From positions 1 through 64,000 of the forward strand of contig JAFGAS010000086.1 in the NCBI GenBank assembly GCA_016933535.1: DNA of 64,000 bases. The letters are read 5' to 3'. The stretch comes from Candidatus Zymogenaceae bacterium. Its GTDB lineage: Bacteria; Desulfobacterota; Zymogenia; Zymogenales; Zymogenaceae. Under the pieces are notes generated by a model. It saw nothing but the letters and a program-made list of their open reading frames with translations, made no database searches and was not told the origin of the DNA. The translations under genes were made by a program, and so were the position numbers. Shown piece after piece: positions 26,367-35,165 of this stretch (the stretch's first letter is position 1; each line of letters starts with the position of its first letter).

Positions 26367-27608
26367 TTAATGCTGAGCCTTCAGGCTCTCGATGAACGCC
26401 TCTATCCTCGTCCTGGTCTGCGCCTCGGAAAATGACCGCTCGTCGGTCATATCGGCCTCTACCATGATCGTCGGAATATCAAGGTCCTTCTGGATTATCT
26501 TCGCGATGTCCAACTGACCCAGCGAATATGGTTTGCAGGAGCGGTTTGAATGCATGACGAATCCGTCGGCCGAGTATCGTTTAATGAGCTGCTTTATTTC
26601 CGACACCATCATCTCTATGTCGATATTGAGGTATATCTCCGTATAGGATCGAGACATCGTCTCGATAAGGTTCTCGGGATCGAGACACGCCTTTGCCCAG
26701 GCGTTTGTATAGGTATCGGCCACGAGGCACGCCGAGTTCGAGGCGAAGAGCTCCGAGAGGGGCCGAAGCGCAAACCAGACCGGAATATTGTCCCAGAGAA
26801 GCCGATATTTCTCGTCATCAACGGCCCCTATTCCGTCGGTTATCCGCCGCTTGAGTTCCGCAAGTAGCCCTACGTAAAAGTCATTGCACTGCGCCGTGCC
26901 CCGTAAGGTGACGATAGGGGCGATAAAGAAAAAGGCGTCAAAACAACTCATGGGGGCCGGCCGGTGTTCACACGTTGAGAGGACTTCGTTCCAGAGGCTC
27001 ACACCCTCAAGGGATAACTGTCCCACTTCCTTGAGGCGGTCTCTGTCCATCTTCTTGCCGCACTGATCCTCCAGGAATCGGATATATTCTTCCATCTGGC
27101 TCCTTACGTAGCGATGGCCCGCCTCCGTCTTATGCTGATGGATAAAGGGAGTATCGATGAGATACATCGGAACATCAAAGAATCGGGCCAGTATCTCGTA
27201 CCACTTCGTGACGGTCCCGCATATATTGTTGCATGCGATCAGAAAGTCGGGCTTGGGAAGTCCTCCGGGGATAGGACTTTTCTTGGTGACCGCACTTCCG
27301 ATGTCCCCCCGAAAATAAGAGCAGAGGTCCCGGGAATAACCCATGTCTTCGGAAATCCCACACATCTCCACGCTCATCCTCGAGGCTCCCAGCATCGCCC
27401 CGTGATTCTCCGGGTAGATGGGGATGATATCCATTGCGTGCAATGGTTCCACCGGTCCCCCGGAGGTGATCCACGCGATTTTTTTGCTCCCGCTTGCCTC
27501 GGCGATCTTTGATTCGGTGTAGTATCCGGTCATCAACTCGCGCATTGCCCTGGCCGATTGGAATTTCTTCTTTTCCTTTTCGGGATCCTTTATTTTTTCA
27601 TTTGCCAT
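26367..27608 (-). CDS. 2-hydroxyacyl-CoA dehydratase / benzoyl-CoA reductase-like subunit (1)
   Basis: 413 residues of the HgdB/FldC/BcrB family. These proteins hold [4Fe-4S] clusters and catalyse radical dehydration of 2-hydroxyacyl-CoA or reduction of aromatic CoA esters, energised by a separate ATPase. Candidate cluster cysteines are in EMCGISEDMGYSRDLC, ACNNICGTV and HSNRSCKPYS. The family end (DIPTIMVEADMTDERSFSEAQTRTRIEAFIESL) is complete. It overlaps the preceding subunit gene by 11 bp. The activator ATPase (HgdC or BcrA/D type) is not in the window, so the exact reaction is open. Confidence 0.88.
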   Translation of the reverse strand: MANEKIKDPEKEKKKFQSARAMRELMTGYYTESKIAEASGSKKIAWITSGGPVEPLHAMDIIPIYPENHGAMLGASRMSVEMCGISEDMGYSRDLCSYFRGDIGSAVTKKSPIPGGLPKPDFLIACNNICGTVTKWYEILARFFDVPMYLIDTPFIHQHKTEAGHRYVRSQMEEYIRFLEDQCGKKMDRDRLKEVGQLSLEGVSLWNEVLSTCEHRPAPMSCFDAFFFIAPIVTLRGTAQCNDFYVGLLAELKRRITDGIGAVDDEKYRLLWDNIPVWFALRPLSELFASNSACLVADTYTNAWAKACLDPENLIETMSRSYTEIYLNIDIEMMVSEIKQLIKRYSADGFVMHSNRSCKPYSLGQLDIAKIIQKDLDIPTIMVEADMTDERSFSEAQTRTRIEAFIESLKAQH

Positions 27609-28740
27609 GGGCGTCTCCTATCATCTCCATGAATGCCTCGATACGTGTCTTTATCTGCCCGAGCGACGGATTGTCCATCTCCGTCTCAAGGAGTAAATGG
27701 GGCATCTTCAGTTCATCTATCGATTCCTTCAGGTATGGATAATCAAAAGAGTGCGGATCGCAGAACTTGATCATTAAGAAAATGACTCCCTGTGCACCGC
27801 TGTCCCGGATCATCTCTTTGAGGTATATGCCGCGGTCAAACATGGGGTTGTGTTTAGCGGCACATATTGGTCGCTTTATGATGCGATCGGCTATGGCCTG
27901 GATCGGGTTAGCACTCTTTTCGTCGGCGTTTACGATAAAGTACCGTGATCCGGTGCACATATCATCGCCGACAACGGTGCCTCCCCCGGCCTCGATGTAA
28001 TCGTATATTTCATTGAAGACACAGAGGTTTCCTACGAGAAAAACTCGAATCTGATGCCCCGTTTCGGCCGTATCTTCGATGTCAGACAACAGGTCTGCCA
28101 TGAGCAGATTATGTTCTTCGACCGGCATGAACATCGCCCCCTGAACACAGTCGTTGAGGGCGCCGGAACTAATTATTGCGGGATTTTTCTTCTTTGCCTC
28201 GTAGAGGCGCGTGAGATTGGACCTCATGATATTGTATAGCTTTATCGCCTCATTGAGGGAGTCGGCGGTAATCTCGCGCCCGGTGTAGGTCTCTATCTTC
28301 CCGACGAAAGAAGTAAGCTCTTCGATCAGGTAGGCTCTCGCGCTTTCGGTCTGGAGCTTTACGGGAAGCACGATATCCGCATGAAATGAATAGGCCGTGT
28401 TTATTCTCCATATATCCGAGAGCCGCTGTATCGAGTCGCACGTATGCGGGAAAACCGCCCCTTCCAGGAAATCCAGCCGGTCCGTCAGGGCCATATCCAG
28501 CCCCGTGCGAACGAGCGAGCACGAGTAGCTCTGGAGGTGGGCATCGGAACAAACGACGCTCTCATTGCGGCCCATAATTCTAAAGGGAATTCCTCCCGCG
28601 GCATGGATTATCTCTTCTGGAGTGTAGGTGCAAAAATAGCCGAAAACGGGCCGCTTATAGCACTCCTTATAGCCTTTTACGGCTGCGACGGGGTCTTCTA
28701 CGGTATTCCTCATGATCTTAAGTGCTTCGTCACGTGTCAT
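27598..28740 (-). CDS. 2-hydroxyacyl-CoA dehydratase / benzoyl-CoA reductase-like subunit (2)
   Basis: 380 residues from the ATG at 28740. GAGG lies between it and the upstream ATG used by the track, so the second ATG is preferred. It has the same fold as its neighbour but resembles the smaller BcrC/HgdB-type subunit. Candidate cysteines appear in RPVFGYFCTYTPEEI, HTCDSIQRL and KFCDPHSFD, and the C-terminal pattern LLLETEMDNPSLGQIKTRIEAFMEMI is typical. The pair should form a heterodimer with one cluster per subunit. It starts 41 bp after the VWA gene and is in the moxR unit. Confidence 0.88.
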   Translation of the reverse strand: MTRDEALKIMRNTVEDPVAAVKGYKECYKRPVFGYFCTYTPEEIIHAAGGIPFRIMGRNESVVCSDAHLQSYSCSLVRTGLDMALTDRLDFLEGAVFPHTCDSIQRLSDIWRINTAYSFHADIVLPVKLQTESARAYLIEELTSFVGKIETYTGREITADSLNEAIKLYNIMRSNLTRLYEAKKKNPAIISSGALNDCVQGAMFMPVEEHNLLMADLLSDIEDTAETGHQIRVFLVGNLCVFNEIYDYIEAGGGTVVGDDMCTGSRYFIVNADEKSANPIQAIADRIIKRPICAAKHNPMFDRGIYLKEMIRDSGAQGVIFLMIKFCDPHSFDYPYLKESIDELKMPHLLLETEMDNPSLGQIKTRIEAFMEMIGDAHGK

Positions 28741-28780
28741 CCGGTACCTCATTTATTAGGCATGCATAGTATATCCGCTA

Positions 28781-29725
28781 TCACGTTAACGTTTTAAGTC
28801 GCAGATTACCAAATTCATCGGGCCCGACCTGAAAATGGCTTCCCCCCGTCTTTTTTGAAAGGATCTGGAGTATCTCTGGGGACTCTTTCTTTCCGATATA
28901 TATGGAATGAACGGCTATTCCGTCGGTCTGGGCCAGCTTGATCTCCCGCGATATCTCTCTATCCCCTTCCGTCGGCCTGCCGTCGGTGATGAATACCACG
29001 TGTTTTATCCGGTCGTAGACGGCCCTGAATTCCTTTATCGCATCAAGGAGCGGGAGCTGGTAATTCGTAAAACCGCTGCACCGGCACTTGGAGGCCATAT
29101 CCCCAATCATCGCATAGGACCGATTGAAAAATACCCTGCTCTTGAGAAACTTGGTTGACTGGTGGTTGAATTCAAGATAACCGATCCGCATTCGCCTTTT
29201 TCGGGCGATTCTGATAAGCCCCAGGATGAGCATCGATGACCACTGTGCGCGGCTCCCGGTCATGGAGGAACTGATATCCCTGATCACGGCCAATGCCCCT
29301 CCCTTGAGCTTTCGCTTACGCAACACCGCTATGGGCATTTTCGGGTTGAGGTGGGAGAGCCACATCGCCGAATCGACCGGATCCACGTCGTCAAACAGGG
29401 AGAAGTCTTCCAGACGGGACCAGCTCCTCGGCGAGCCGCCGTAGTCTTTCATCAGGTCTTCAGTTTTTTGGACTATATTGCCTTCGATGACCTTGAGGAT
29501 CGGATAAACGTCGGTGAGAGATTCCTTATTTACCTCTTCTTCTCCCCGATCGATGATATCTTCTCCCGTCTTTTCTCTGGTGGGGAGAAGGTCCTTTACA
29601 ACGAAGGATTTATCGGGGAACTGGTCGAAATCTTTATCCGAGAGTTCCGTCGGCTCCGCCTGGCCTTCGTTTATCTCCTGGGGCTGTGAGTCTTCTTCAC
29701 GTTCCTGGAATTCGGGTGGATTCAG
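28781..29725 (-). CDS. VWA-domain protein partner of MoxR, start codon unclear
   Basis: The track starts at an internal ATG (29452), but the same frame is open and protein-like for 91 codons upstream (for example LTDVYPILKVIEGNIVQK). It reaches a CTG at 29725 that overlaps the moxR stop as CTGA. No ATG, GTG or TTG occurs in that stretch and no ribosome site precedes 29452. The full product would be about 314 residues: an acidic N-terminal region, then a VWA domain with MIDAS residues DISSS and TDGRP. MoxR-VWA pairs (CoxD/CoxE, RavA/ViaA) act as metal-enzyme assembly chaperones. Expression may need a CTG start, re-initiation or frameshifting at the adjacent A-run. Confidence 0.8.
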   Translation of the reverse strand: MNPPEFQEREEDSQPQEINEGQAEPTELSDKDFDQFPDKSFVVKDLLPTREKTGEDIIDRGEEEVNKESLTDVYPILKVIEGNIVQKTEDLMKDYGGSPRSWSRLEDFSLFDDVDPVDSAMWLSHLNPKMPIAVLRKRKLKGGALAVIRDISSSMTGSRAQWSSMLILGLIRIARKRRMRIGYLEFNHQSTKFLKSRVFFNRSYAMIGDMASKCRCSGFTNYQLPLLDAIKEFRAVYDRIKHVVFITDGRPTEGDREISREIKLAQTDGIAVHSIYIGKKESPEILQILSKKTGGSHFQVGPDEFGNLRLKTLT

Positions 29726-29736
29726 TTTTTTTTTTC
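29722..29736 (-). promoter_or_regulatory. Possible frameshift/slippage site at the moxR-VWA junction
   Basis: The coding strand reads GAA AAA AAA AAC TGA: ten A residues containing an in-frame A-AAA-AAC heptamer directly before the moxR stop. A -1 shift would continue into the VWA frame at CTG. A sequencing error in the homopolymer is the main alternative. Confidence 0.45.
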
Positions 29737-30666
29737 GACGAGGTCCACCAGGATCTCGTCAATCCGCTGCGCCACTTCCGGAGGAACGCGGAAGGTCATG
29801 AGGTATTTCAGAACGGAAAGATCACCCGGGACGACCTCGGTTCTCCCTTCAAGGATTGCCTTTGCCTTGAGGATACTGATCGCCTTAACAAGGAACGTCC
29901 TGTCGGTCAAAAGTGAATTAGTTTCATTGAGATTGAAATTCGTGATGAGGTGTTCAAGGAACGTGATCAACTGCTGTTTGACCTTCGCCCCGACCTTTAT
30001 ATCCAGAAGATACCGGCCGGGTTGTTGGAACAGGTCACCCTTAAAACCTTCGACCGTATCCTTATCGAAGATGTGCTCCGTATAGTAATCCATTACCGAT
30101 ATCGCGTCTTCCCAGTTTCCCCGGTTGATAAGTCCGGACGATTTGAGCTGGATCGTGAAACGGTCAAGGTTTGCTAGGTCCAAGGGCTCATTATAGTAGT
30201 CGTCCTGGGTCGGGTTGCTGGTCGCTATTGCCGTTAAGAGCGGAAGCCTCGCACCTTTATACTCCCGCTCGTTGAGGAGCCTCAGCATGATATTGAGGGC
30301 TTCACCCGGCGCCCGGGTAATGTCATCGAGTACCACCAGCTGCGCCGTAAGGATACCTCCGGGTATGAGCCGCTGGCTGATAAGCTCACCCCCGCCGTTA
30401 CCCGACTGAGGCTCCCTGCAAATGATATAGTCGCCTATCAATTCCGACAACCTGGTGTCGCGGTGGAACTGGTAGAAGTAAAAATTGAGATTGGCGGCCT
30501 TTGCGGTTAGCTCGGCAAGCATCGTCTTTGCCGTTCCCGGAGCACCTTCGATATAGACGTGTTCCCTGGCAATCAGCGCAAGGAGGAGCCCCTCCTTGAT
30601 GTCGTTATGTCCGACAACGTATCGGTCCAGAATCTCCTTGATTTTCACGGCCGTATTGAGCATCAT
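29722..30666 (-). CDS. MoxR-family AAA+ ATPase
   Basis: 314 residues from the ATG pair at 30666. The track start at 30726 is a TTG inside the -35 box of the promoter and cannot be used. Walker A is GAPGTAKTML, Walker B is LVVLDDITRAP (DD instead of the usual DE), and sensor 1 is AIATSNPTQDD. The C-terminal helical lid is present. MoxR ATPases with a VWA partner remodel or metallate enzymes such as CO dehydrogenase, methanol dehydrogenase or lysine decarboxylase complexes. Here the likely clients are the iron-sulfur dehydratase-like subunits or the AOR encoded downstream. It is first gene of the unit. Confidence 0.9.
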   Translation of the reverse strand: MMLNTAVKIKEILDRYVVGHNDIKEGLLLALIAREHVYIEGAPGTAKTMLAELTAKAANLNFYFYQFHRDTRLSELIGDYIICREPQSGNGGGELISQRLIPGGILTAQLVVLDDITRAPGEALNIMLRLLNEREYKGARLPLLTAIATSNPTQDDYYNEPLDLANLDRFTIQLKSSGLINRGNWEDAISVMDYYTEHIFDKDTVEGFKGDLFQQPGRYLLDIKVGAKVKQQLITFLEHLITNFNLNETNSLLTDRTFLVKAISILKAKAILEGRTEVVPGDLSVLKYLMTFRVPPEVAQRIDEILVDLVEKKN

Positions 30667-30697
30667 CCCAATCCGCATAATGGTGACATGAATGGTT

Positions 30698-30726
30698 AGT
30701 ATACTAAATTCATCCCCATTTATCAA
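30698..30726 (-). promoter_or_regulatory. Strong sigma70-type promoter of the moxR-to-aor unit
   Basis: TTGATA (30721-30726), exact 17-bp spacer, TATACT (30698-30703) on the minus strand, starting transcription near 30691 and leaving a short leader to the ATG at 30678 or 30666. It lies in the short gap after the alanine dehydrogenase gene, so the unit can be transcribed independently of the upstream amino-acid genes. Confidence 0.7.
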
Positions 30727-30733
30727 GCTAAAT

Positions 30734-31831
30734 CTATAGCTCCGAATACTCCATGTTGAAGGCCTCGGCCACGGCTTGATAGGTCAGTCTTTTATTGAGG
30801 ATATTAACGCCCTTCTTGAGCGCCGGGTCATCATTGATCGCCCCGTCCAATCCCTTGTCGGCAAGCGCCAGCGCATATGACAGCGTGGAATTGGTCAGGG
30901 CAAACGTCGAGGTCCGCGGAACTGCCCCCGGCATATTGGCCACCGCGTAATGTACAACGTCATCGACGATATACGTGGGTTGGCTATGCGTTGTCGGTTT
31001 GGTAGTCTCGGTACAGCCGCCCTGATCCACAGAGATATCGACGATTGCCGATCCCTTTTTCATCCGCTTGATCATGTCTCTTGTTACGAGTTTTGGCGCC
31101 TTCGCGCCGGGGATAAGGATCGTTCCTACGACGAGGTCGGCCGACATAACCTCTTCGTCGATATTGGCCCCGTTGGACATGATCGTTACCACATGCCCCC
31201 CCATGACGTCGTGGATGTATCTGAGCTTGGCCGGATTGATATCGAGGATGCTGACCCTGGCCCCCATCCCAACCGCCACAAAACAGGCGTTTGAGCCGGC
31301 GATTCCCGCACCCAGGATAACGACCTTGGCCGGCGGCACGCCCGACACTCCCGAAAGGAGGATCCCCTTACCTCCGCCGATCGATTCCAAACACCGTGCC
31401 CCCATCTGTATAGAAAGCCTCCCGGCCACTTCGCTCATCGGGGCCAGCAGCGGCAGCGATCCGTCGGCAAGCTGGATCGTCTCATAGGCGACCGCCTTGA
31501 CGTCGGTGGCAAGCAGCTTCTTGGTCAATTCAAGGTCGGCCGACAGGTGAAAATAGGTAAACAGAATGTGGTCTTTGATCAGGCCGAATTCGGGACCGAG
31601 CGGCTCCTTGACCTTTATGATCATCTCCGCCTGATCCCAGACGTCTTCCTTGGTTGGGAGTATCCGAGCGCCCATCGCCATGTATTCGTCGTCAAGCAGC
31701 CCGCTGCCGACACCCGCCCCCTTTTCCACCAATACCGTATGGCCGTGCCCTACAAGCGCGGAAACTCCCGCGGGCGTAAGGGCAACGCGATTCTCTTCGG
31801 CCTTAATTTCTTTGGGAACTCCTACCTTCAT
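30734..31831 (-). CDS. ald: Alanine dehydrogenase
   Basis: 365 residues. It interconverts L-alanine with pyruvate and ammonia using NAD(H). The start MKVGVPKEIKAEENRVALTP, the substrate lysine region (VEKGAGVGSG) and the NAD-binding loop VVILGAGIAGSNA are canonical, and the length is typical. It lies with two class III aminotransferases and two APC permeases. In such settings Ald regenerates the pyruvate amino acceptor while releasing ammonia. GGGGTT precedes the ATG. Confidence 0.95.
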   Translation of the reverse strand: MKVGVPKEIKAEENRVALTPAGVSALVGHGHTVLVEKGAGVGSGLLDDEYMAMGARILPTKEDVWDQAEMIIKVKEPLGPEFGLIKDHILFTYFHLSADLELTKKLLATDVKAVAYETIQLADGSLPLLAPMSEVAGRLSIQMGARCLESIGGGKGILLSGVSGVPPAKVVILGAGIAGSNACFVAVGMGARVSILDINPAKLRYIHDVMGGHVVTIMSNGANIDEEVMSADLVVGTILIPGAKAPKLVTRDMIKRMKKGSAIVDISVDQGGCTETTKPTTHSQPTYIVDDVVHYAVANMPGAVPRTSTFALTNSTLSYALALADKGLDGAINDDPALKKGVNILNKRLTYQAVAEAFNMEYSEL

Positions 31832-31865
31832 ATCGTGTAACCCCTTTAAGAATATCTATGGTTTT

Positions 31866-33227
31866 TTAAGTCTGTTTTGAGCCCGCTCCCCCCGGTCTCC
31901 GACGACGGGGGACGCGTTGCTCCATCCGTTTTTCATAGGCTGATCTCAGGCGAGGAGGCACAAGAAGCGTATAGATAAGACAGACTACAAAGACTCCCGC
32001 CATTATAAACAGGACCGTTATGTCCTCTGCATAGATTCCCAGCAACAGGATCATAAAAAAAACTACGGATATTATCGGGATAATCAGCCCGCCGGGCACC
32101 CGATAGGGCCTGTCGGTATCCCGCATGGTGAATCGAAGCCGGATAACCGACAGCGCCATTACCGTGTATATAATTACCTCGATGGCCGCGGCGACTAATA
32201 TCAGCCTCATGTACTTACCGGAGAGATGGCAATAGATAGATATCAGGAGCGATAGGGTGAAGGCGAAAAGTATGGCAAACAATGGGGTGGCGTACCGATT
32301 GCTTATTTTTGAAAAGACCCTCGGCAGGACGTTATCCCGACCCATCGCGTAAATGAAACGGGAAAAGTTCAAGAATCCGGCATTATATGACGTCATCGAT
32401 GCGAGGCAGCTCATCACAACGAATACGTAGATGCCGGCCTTTCCGAACAGTGCATTGCCGAAGATGATGTGCGGTATGTTTGACACAGCAAGCGTTTCCT
32501 TTGAAACCACCGCGATCATCCCCGTAATAAAGATCGCGTAGGTTATGCAGAGCAGGCCGATGGCGATCATCATTCCCTTCGGGATTATTTTACTATCGGT
32601 GACCTCTTCGGCCAACGGCGTTACCCACTCGAATCCAACGTATAGAAATACGCCGACGGCCGCCGCTTGAAAGACATTGGTTATACCCCCCGTATTGAGC
32701 ATCTGAGGAACCGAAACGCCCGACGTCTTAATCGCGTAAATCCCGATTACTATCATAAAGCTGAGCATCGTATACGTCATAATGTCCTGCGCCAGACCGG
32801 CGAGGACGACTCCTCTCAGATTGATGAGTGCGATCACGCCCAGGAAAACCAGGACCCATACAAAAGGAGGTACTCCCGGCAGTACGGTCCCGATGACGCT
32901 GCTCAAAATGTGGGTCTCCGGGCCTACCATGGCTATGGCACACCCGAGGTAGAAGGCCCCGATGGTGATGGCCGCCTTCTCGCCAAAGGCGCGCTCAATG
33001 AAGAGTCGAATACCGGCCGCCGACGGGTACATTCCGTTGAGCTCAGAAAAACACATGGAAGACAGGATACACATGATTCCCGCCACGAGTATTGATACCC
33101 AGGCGGATTGGCCGGCGACCAGGACCGCCACCTTGACCCCCGCCGCGTAGCATGAAGTCGCCATCGCCATACCGGCGCTCGTGGCAATCACCGTCCTGAG
33201 CGTCACAACCTTCTTCAGACCGGTCAT
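31866..33227 (-). CDS. APC-superfamily amino acid permease (1)
   Basis: 453 residues from the ATG at 33227. The track began at a TTG 7 codons earlier, and GGGGACG lies upstream of the ATG. About 12 hydrophobic helices are visible. The first helix region (LRTVIATSAGMAMATSCYAAG) and the following SAAGIRLFIERAFGEKAAI match the LAT/PuuP-like amino acid/polyamine branch. It is clearly paralogous to the permease at 36181-37596. It lies 34 bp upstream of ald, so import of alanine or an amine donor is plausible. The substrate cannot be read from sequence. Confidence 0.88.
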   Translation of the reverse strand: MTGLKKVVTLRTVIATSAGMAMATSCYAAGVKVAVLVAGQSAWVSILVAGIMCILSSMCFSELNGMYPSAAGIRLFIERAFGEKAAITIGAFYLGCAIAMVGPETHILSSVIGTVLPGVPPFVWVLVFLGVIALINLRGVVLAGLAQDIMTYTMLSFMIVIGIYAIKTSGVSVPQMLNTGGITNVFQAAAVGVFLYVGFEWVTPLAEEVTDSKIIPKGMMIAIGLLCITYAIFITGMIAVVSKETLAVSNIPHIIFGNALFGKAGIYVFVVMSCLASMTSYNAGFLNFSRFIYAMGRDNVLPRVFSKISNRYATPLFAILFAFTLSLLISIYCHLSGKYMRLILVAAAIEVIIYTVMALSVIRLRFTMRDTDRPYRVPGGLIIPIISVVFFMILLLGIYAEDITVLFIMAGVFVVCLIYTLLVPPRLRSAYEKRMEQRVPRRRRPGGAGSKQT

Positions 33228-33339
33228 AATGCGTCCCCGTCCTATCAAATAATATCATGGACGATACTTCCGGGACGCGCCCATTCAAACCTTCCGGACG
33301 GGCGCGTCCCATTGTCCAGGAGCTGCGATAACATCCTGC

Positions 33340-34116
33340 CTATGCCTGTTTAATCCAGGAGTCGATCGTGAGCATGAAACTACCGAGGTCCTTGCCGTAC
33401 TCCGGAGATCCCTCCTGCACAAGGTATCCATCCATGATCGCCTGCACCAGATCCACTTGATTTGTCAGGACCTTGATGGCGTTGTCCACACCGTTAAATT
33501 GCATGTCTATAAACGGACGCCGGCGCGTGTAGAGTCCTCTGCCCGCTTTCGTCTTTCCGAATTTTATGCGCAGATAGGCATACGGACCGTCAGGCAGGCA
33601 CGACCACTGGATGACTCTGTCAGGCATCTTTTCGGTGAATTTATTAAACTCCTCATAGCCCGCCTTATTCATCTGGGATAGCCCTGAGCTGAGCATGTAA
33701 AAGAGGAGCTTCACTTTAAGTGTCTTCTTCTGCGGATCCTTGGGGAGTTTTGTCGGTAGCAACAGCGTCAGGCCCAGAAGCAGCGGGACGACTTTCAGAA
33801 GAATCCCTATTTTTGTAAATCCTTTGATCTTGGGAACGGCGGCCTTACCCGCAAAAAACGCGTTGAGCTGTTTTGCGCTTTTAAAAATAAACGCGAGATC
33901 AGGATTATCGTCCCGCTCGAATGTCGTCTGAGGAATCCCATCCTCGAATTTCAGCTGGGTGACGAGGTCATCGTTTCCCTTTACCTCAAACTGCACTATC
34001 TTGTTGAAACCACGGTATTTTTCGCGCATCTTCGGATCGTCTTCGATCAAGACTTTCACGAGGGGCACCGCGGCCCGAAGCATGATCCTTGCAAGGATAT
34101 AGTCTTTGTCGGGCAT
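33340..34116 (-). CDS. SCP2-like sterol/lipid-carrier-type protein
   Basis: 258 residues. The middle part (IVQFEVKGNDDLVTQLKFEDG, PDLAFIFKSAKQLNAFFAGKAAVPKIKG) follows the SCP2 domain pattern, where a hydrophobic tunnel binds acyl chains or acyl-CoA. The C-terminal half is extra and has a hydrophobic stretch (ILLKVVPLLLGLTLLLP) that could contact membrane. GGAGGCATT precedes the ATG. It sits between an APC permease and the split transketolase. A smaller SCP2 protein lies at 39025. Role unknown. Stand-alone SCP2 proteins near CoA enzymes are common in Desulfobacterota. Confidence 0.65.
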   Translation of the reverse strand: MPDKDYILARIMLRAAVPLVKVLIEDDPKMREKYRGFNKIVQFEVKGNDDLVTQLKFEDGIPQTTFERDDNPDLAFIFKSAKQLNAFFAGKAAVPKIKGFTKIGILLKVVPLLLGLTLLLPTKLPKDPQKKTLKVKLLFYMLSSGLSQMNKAGYEEFNKFTEKMPDRVIQWSCLPDGPYAYLRIKFGKTKAGRGLYTRRRPFIDMQFNGVDNAIKVLTNQVDLVQAIMDGYLVQEGSPEYGKDLGSFMLTIDSWIKQA

Positions 34117-34131
34117 AATGCCTCCTTTTTG

Positions 34132-35151
34132 CTAAAATTCGTCCTGCCAGTCTTCGTCTTCCTCGAACTCCTTGCCCATAACTTCCCGCACCGTATCGAT
34201 GATACCCTCGGAATCAAGCTTGTAGTGGTGGTACAGGTCATCCGGATATCCGACCGGCGAAAATTCGTCGGGTATTCCTACCCGCTTGAAGGCGCACCCC
34301 TTTCCGAGGTCGGCTATTACTTCGGCCACCGCACTGCCAAGTCCACCGATGACGTTGTGATCCTCAAAGGTTATAATCCTTCTCGTATCCATCACGGCCT
34401 TCTCAATCGCCTCGCGGTCGATCGGCTTGATGGTGTGCATATTGATGACCCGAACCGATAGGCCGTCGTTTTTCTTGAGGAAGTCTGCCGCGTCCACCGC
34501 CCCCACCAGCGGTGTACCGCAAGCAATGACGGTAACGTCGGTGCCGGGCCGCATCTCTCTTGCCTTACCGATCGTAAAGTCGAATTTATCATCCGTGTAA
34601 ACTCGCGGCTCAAATCCACGACCGATCCTTATGTAGACGGGACCCTTCCAGTCAACGGAAGCCTGCACCGCCTTGGCCGTTTCAAATCCGTCGGCCGGGG
34701 CGATGACGGTCATGTTCGCAAACGACCGAATGATTGCCAGGTCTTCCGTGCAGTGGTGGGTAGTTCCCGCCTGTCCAAATGATATGCCCGAGTGAGTCGC
34801 GATGATCTTGCAGTTAAGCTTCTGGTAGCAGATATCGGTGCGCACCTGCTCACCGGCCCGCATCGACACAAATACCGCAAACGTCGAGACAAAGGGGACA
34901 AAGCCGGCCAATGCCAGGCCGGCCGCAACCCCGAACATGTTCTGCTCGGCAATCCCCACGTTGAAAAAACGGTCGGGATACTTCTCCCCGAATTTACCGA
35001 TTTTGGTCGATTTGGCCAGGTCGGCGCTCAATGCCACGATCTCGGGTCGCTGGCCTCCAATCTGGGTCAGGACATCACCGTATATCTCGGCCGCCGTCAT
35101 CTTATCGGCGTCAAGGATTGTATATGTCAAGCCTCCAACTTGCTCTGCCAT
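34132..35151 (-). CDS. Transketolase-like C-terminal subunit
   Basis: 339 residues covering the pyrimidine-binding and C-terminal domains of a two-subunit transketolase. The catalytic glutamate lies in NVGIAEQNMFGVAAGLAL, and the C-terminal domain ends near VREVMGKEF. It pairs with the TPP subunit whose stop is 14 bp upstream. Split transketolases occur in many anaerobes and archaea and can act in the pentose phosphate route or on unusual sugars and sulfonates. Location inside an aminotransferase/permease cluster hints at a specialised C2-transfer, which is inference. Confidence 0.88.
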   Translation of the reverse strand: MAEQVGGLTYTILDADKMTAAEIYGDVLTQIGGQRPEIVALSADLAKSTKIGKFGEKYPDRFFNVGIAEQNMFGVAAGLALAGFVPFVSTFAVFVSMRAGEQVRTDICYQKLNCKIIATHSGISFGQAGTTHHCTEDLAIIRSFANMTVIAPADGFETAKAVQASVDWKGPVYIRIGRGFEPRVYTDDKFDFTIGKAREMRPGTDVTVIACGTPLVGAVDAADFLKKNDGLSVRVINMHTIKPIDREAIEKAVMDTRRIITFEDHNVIGGLGSAVAEVIADLGKGCAFKRVGIPDEFSPVGYPDDLYHHYKLDSEGIIDTVREVMGKEFEEDEDWQDEF

Positions 35152-35165
35152 GGCGTACCTCCCTA

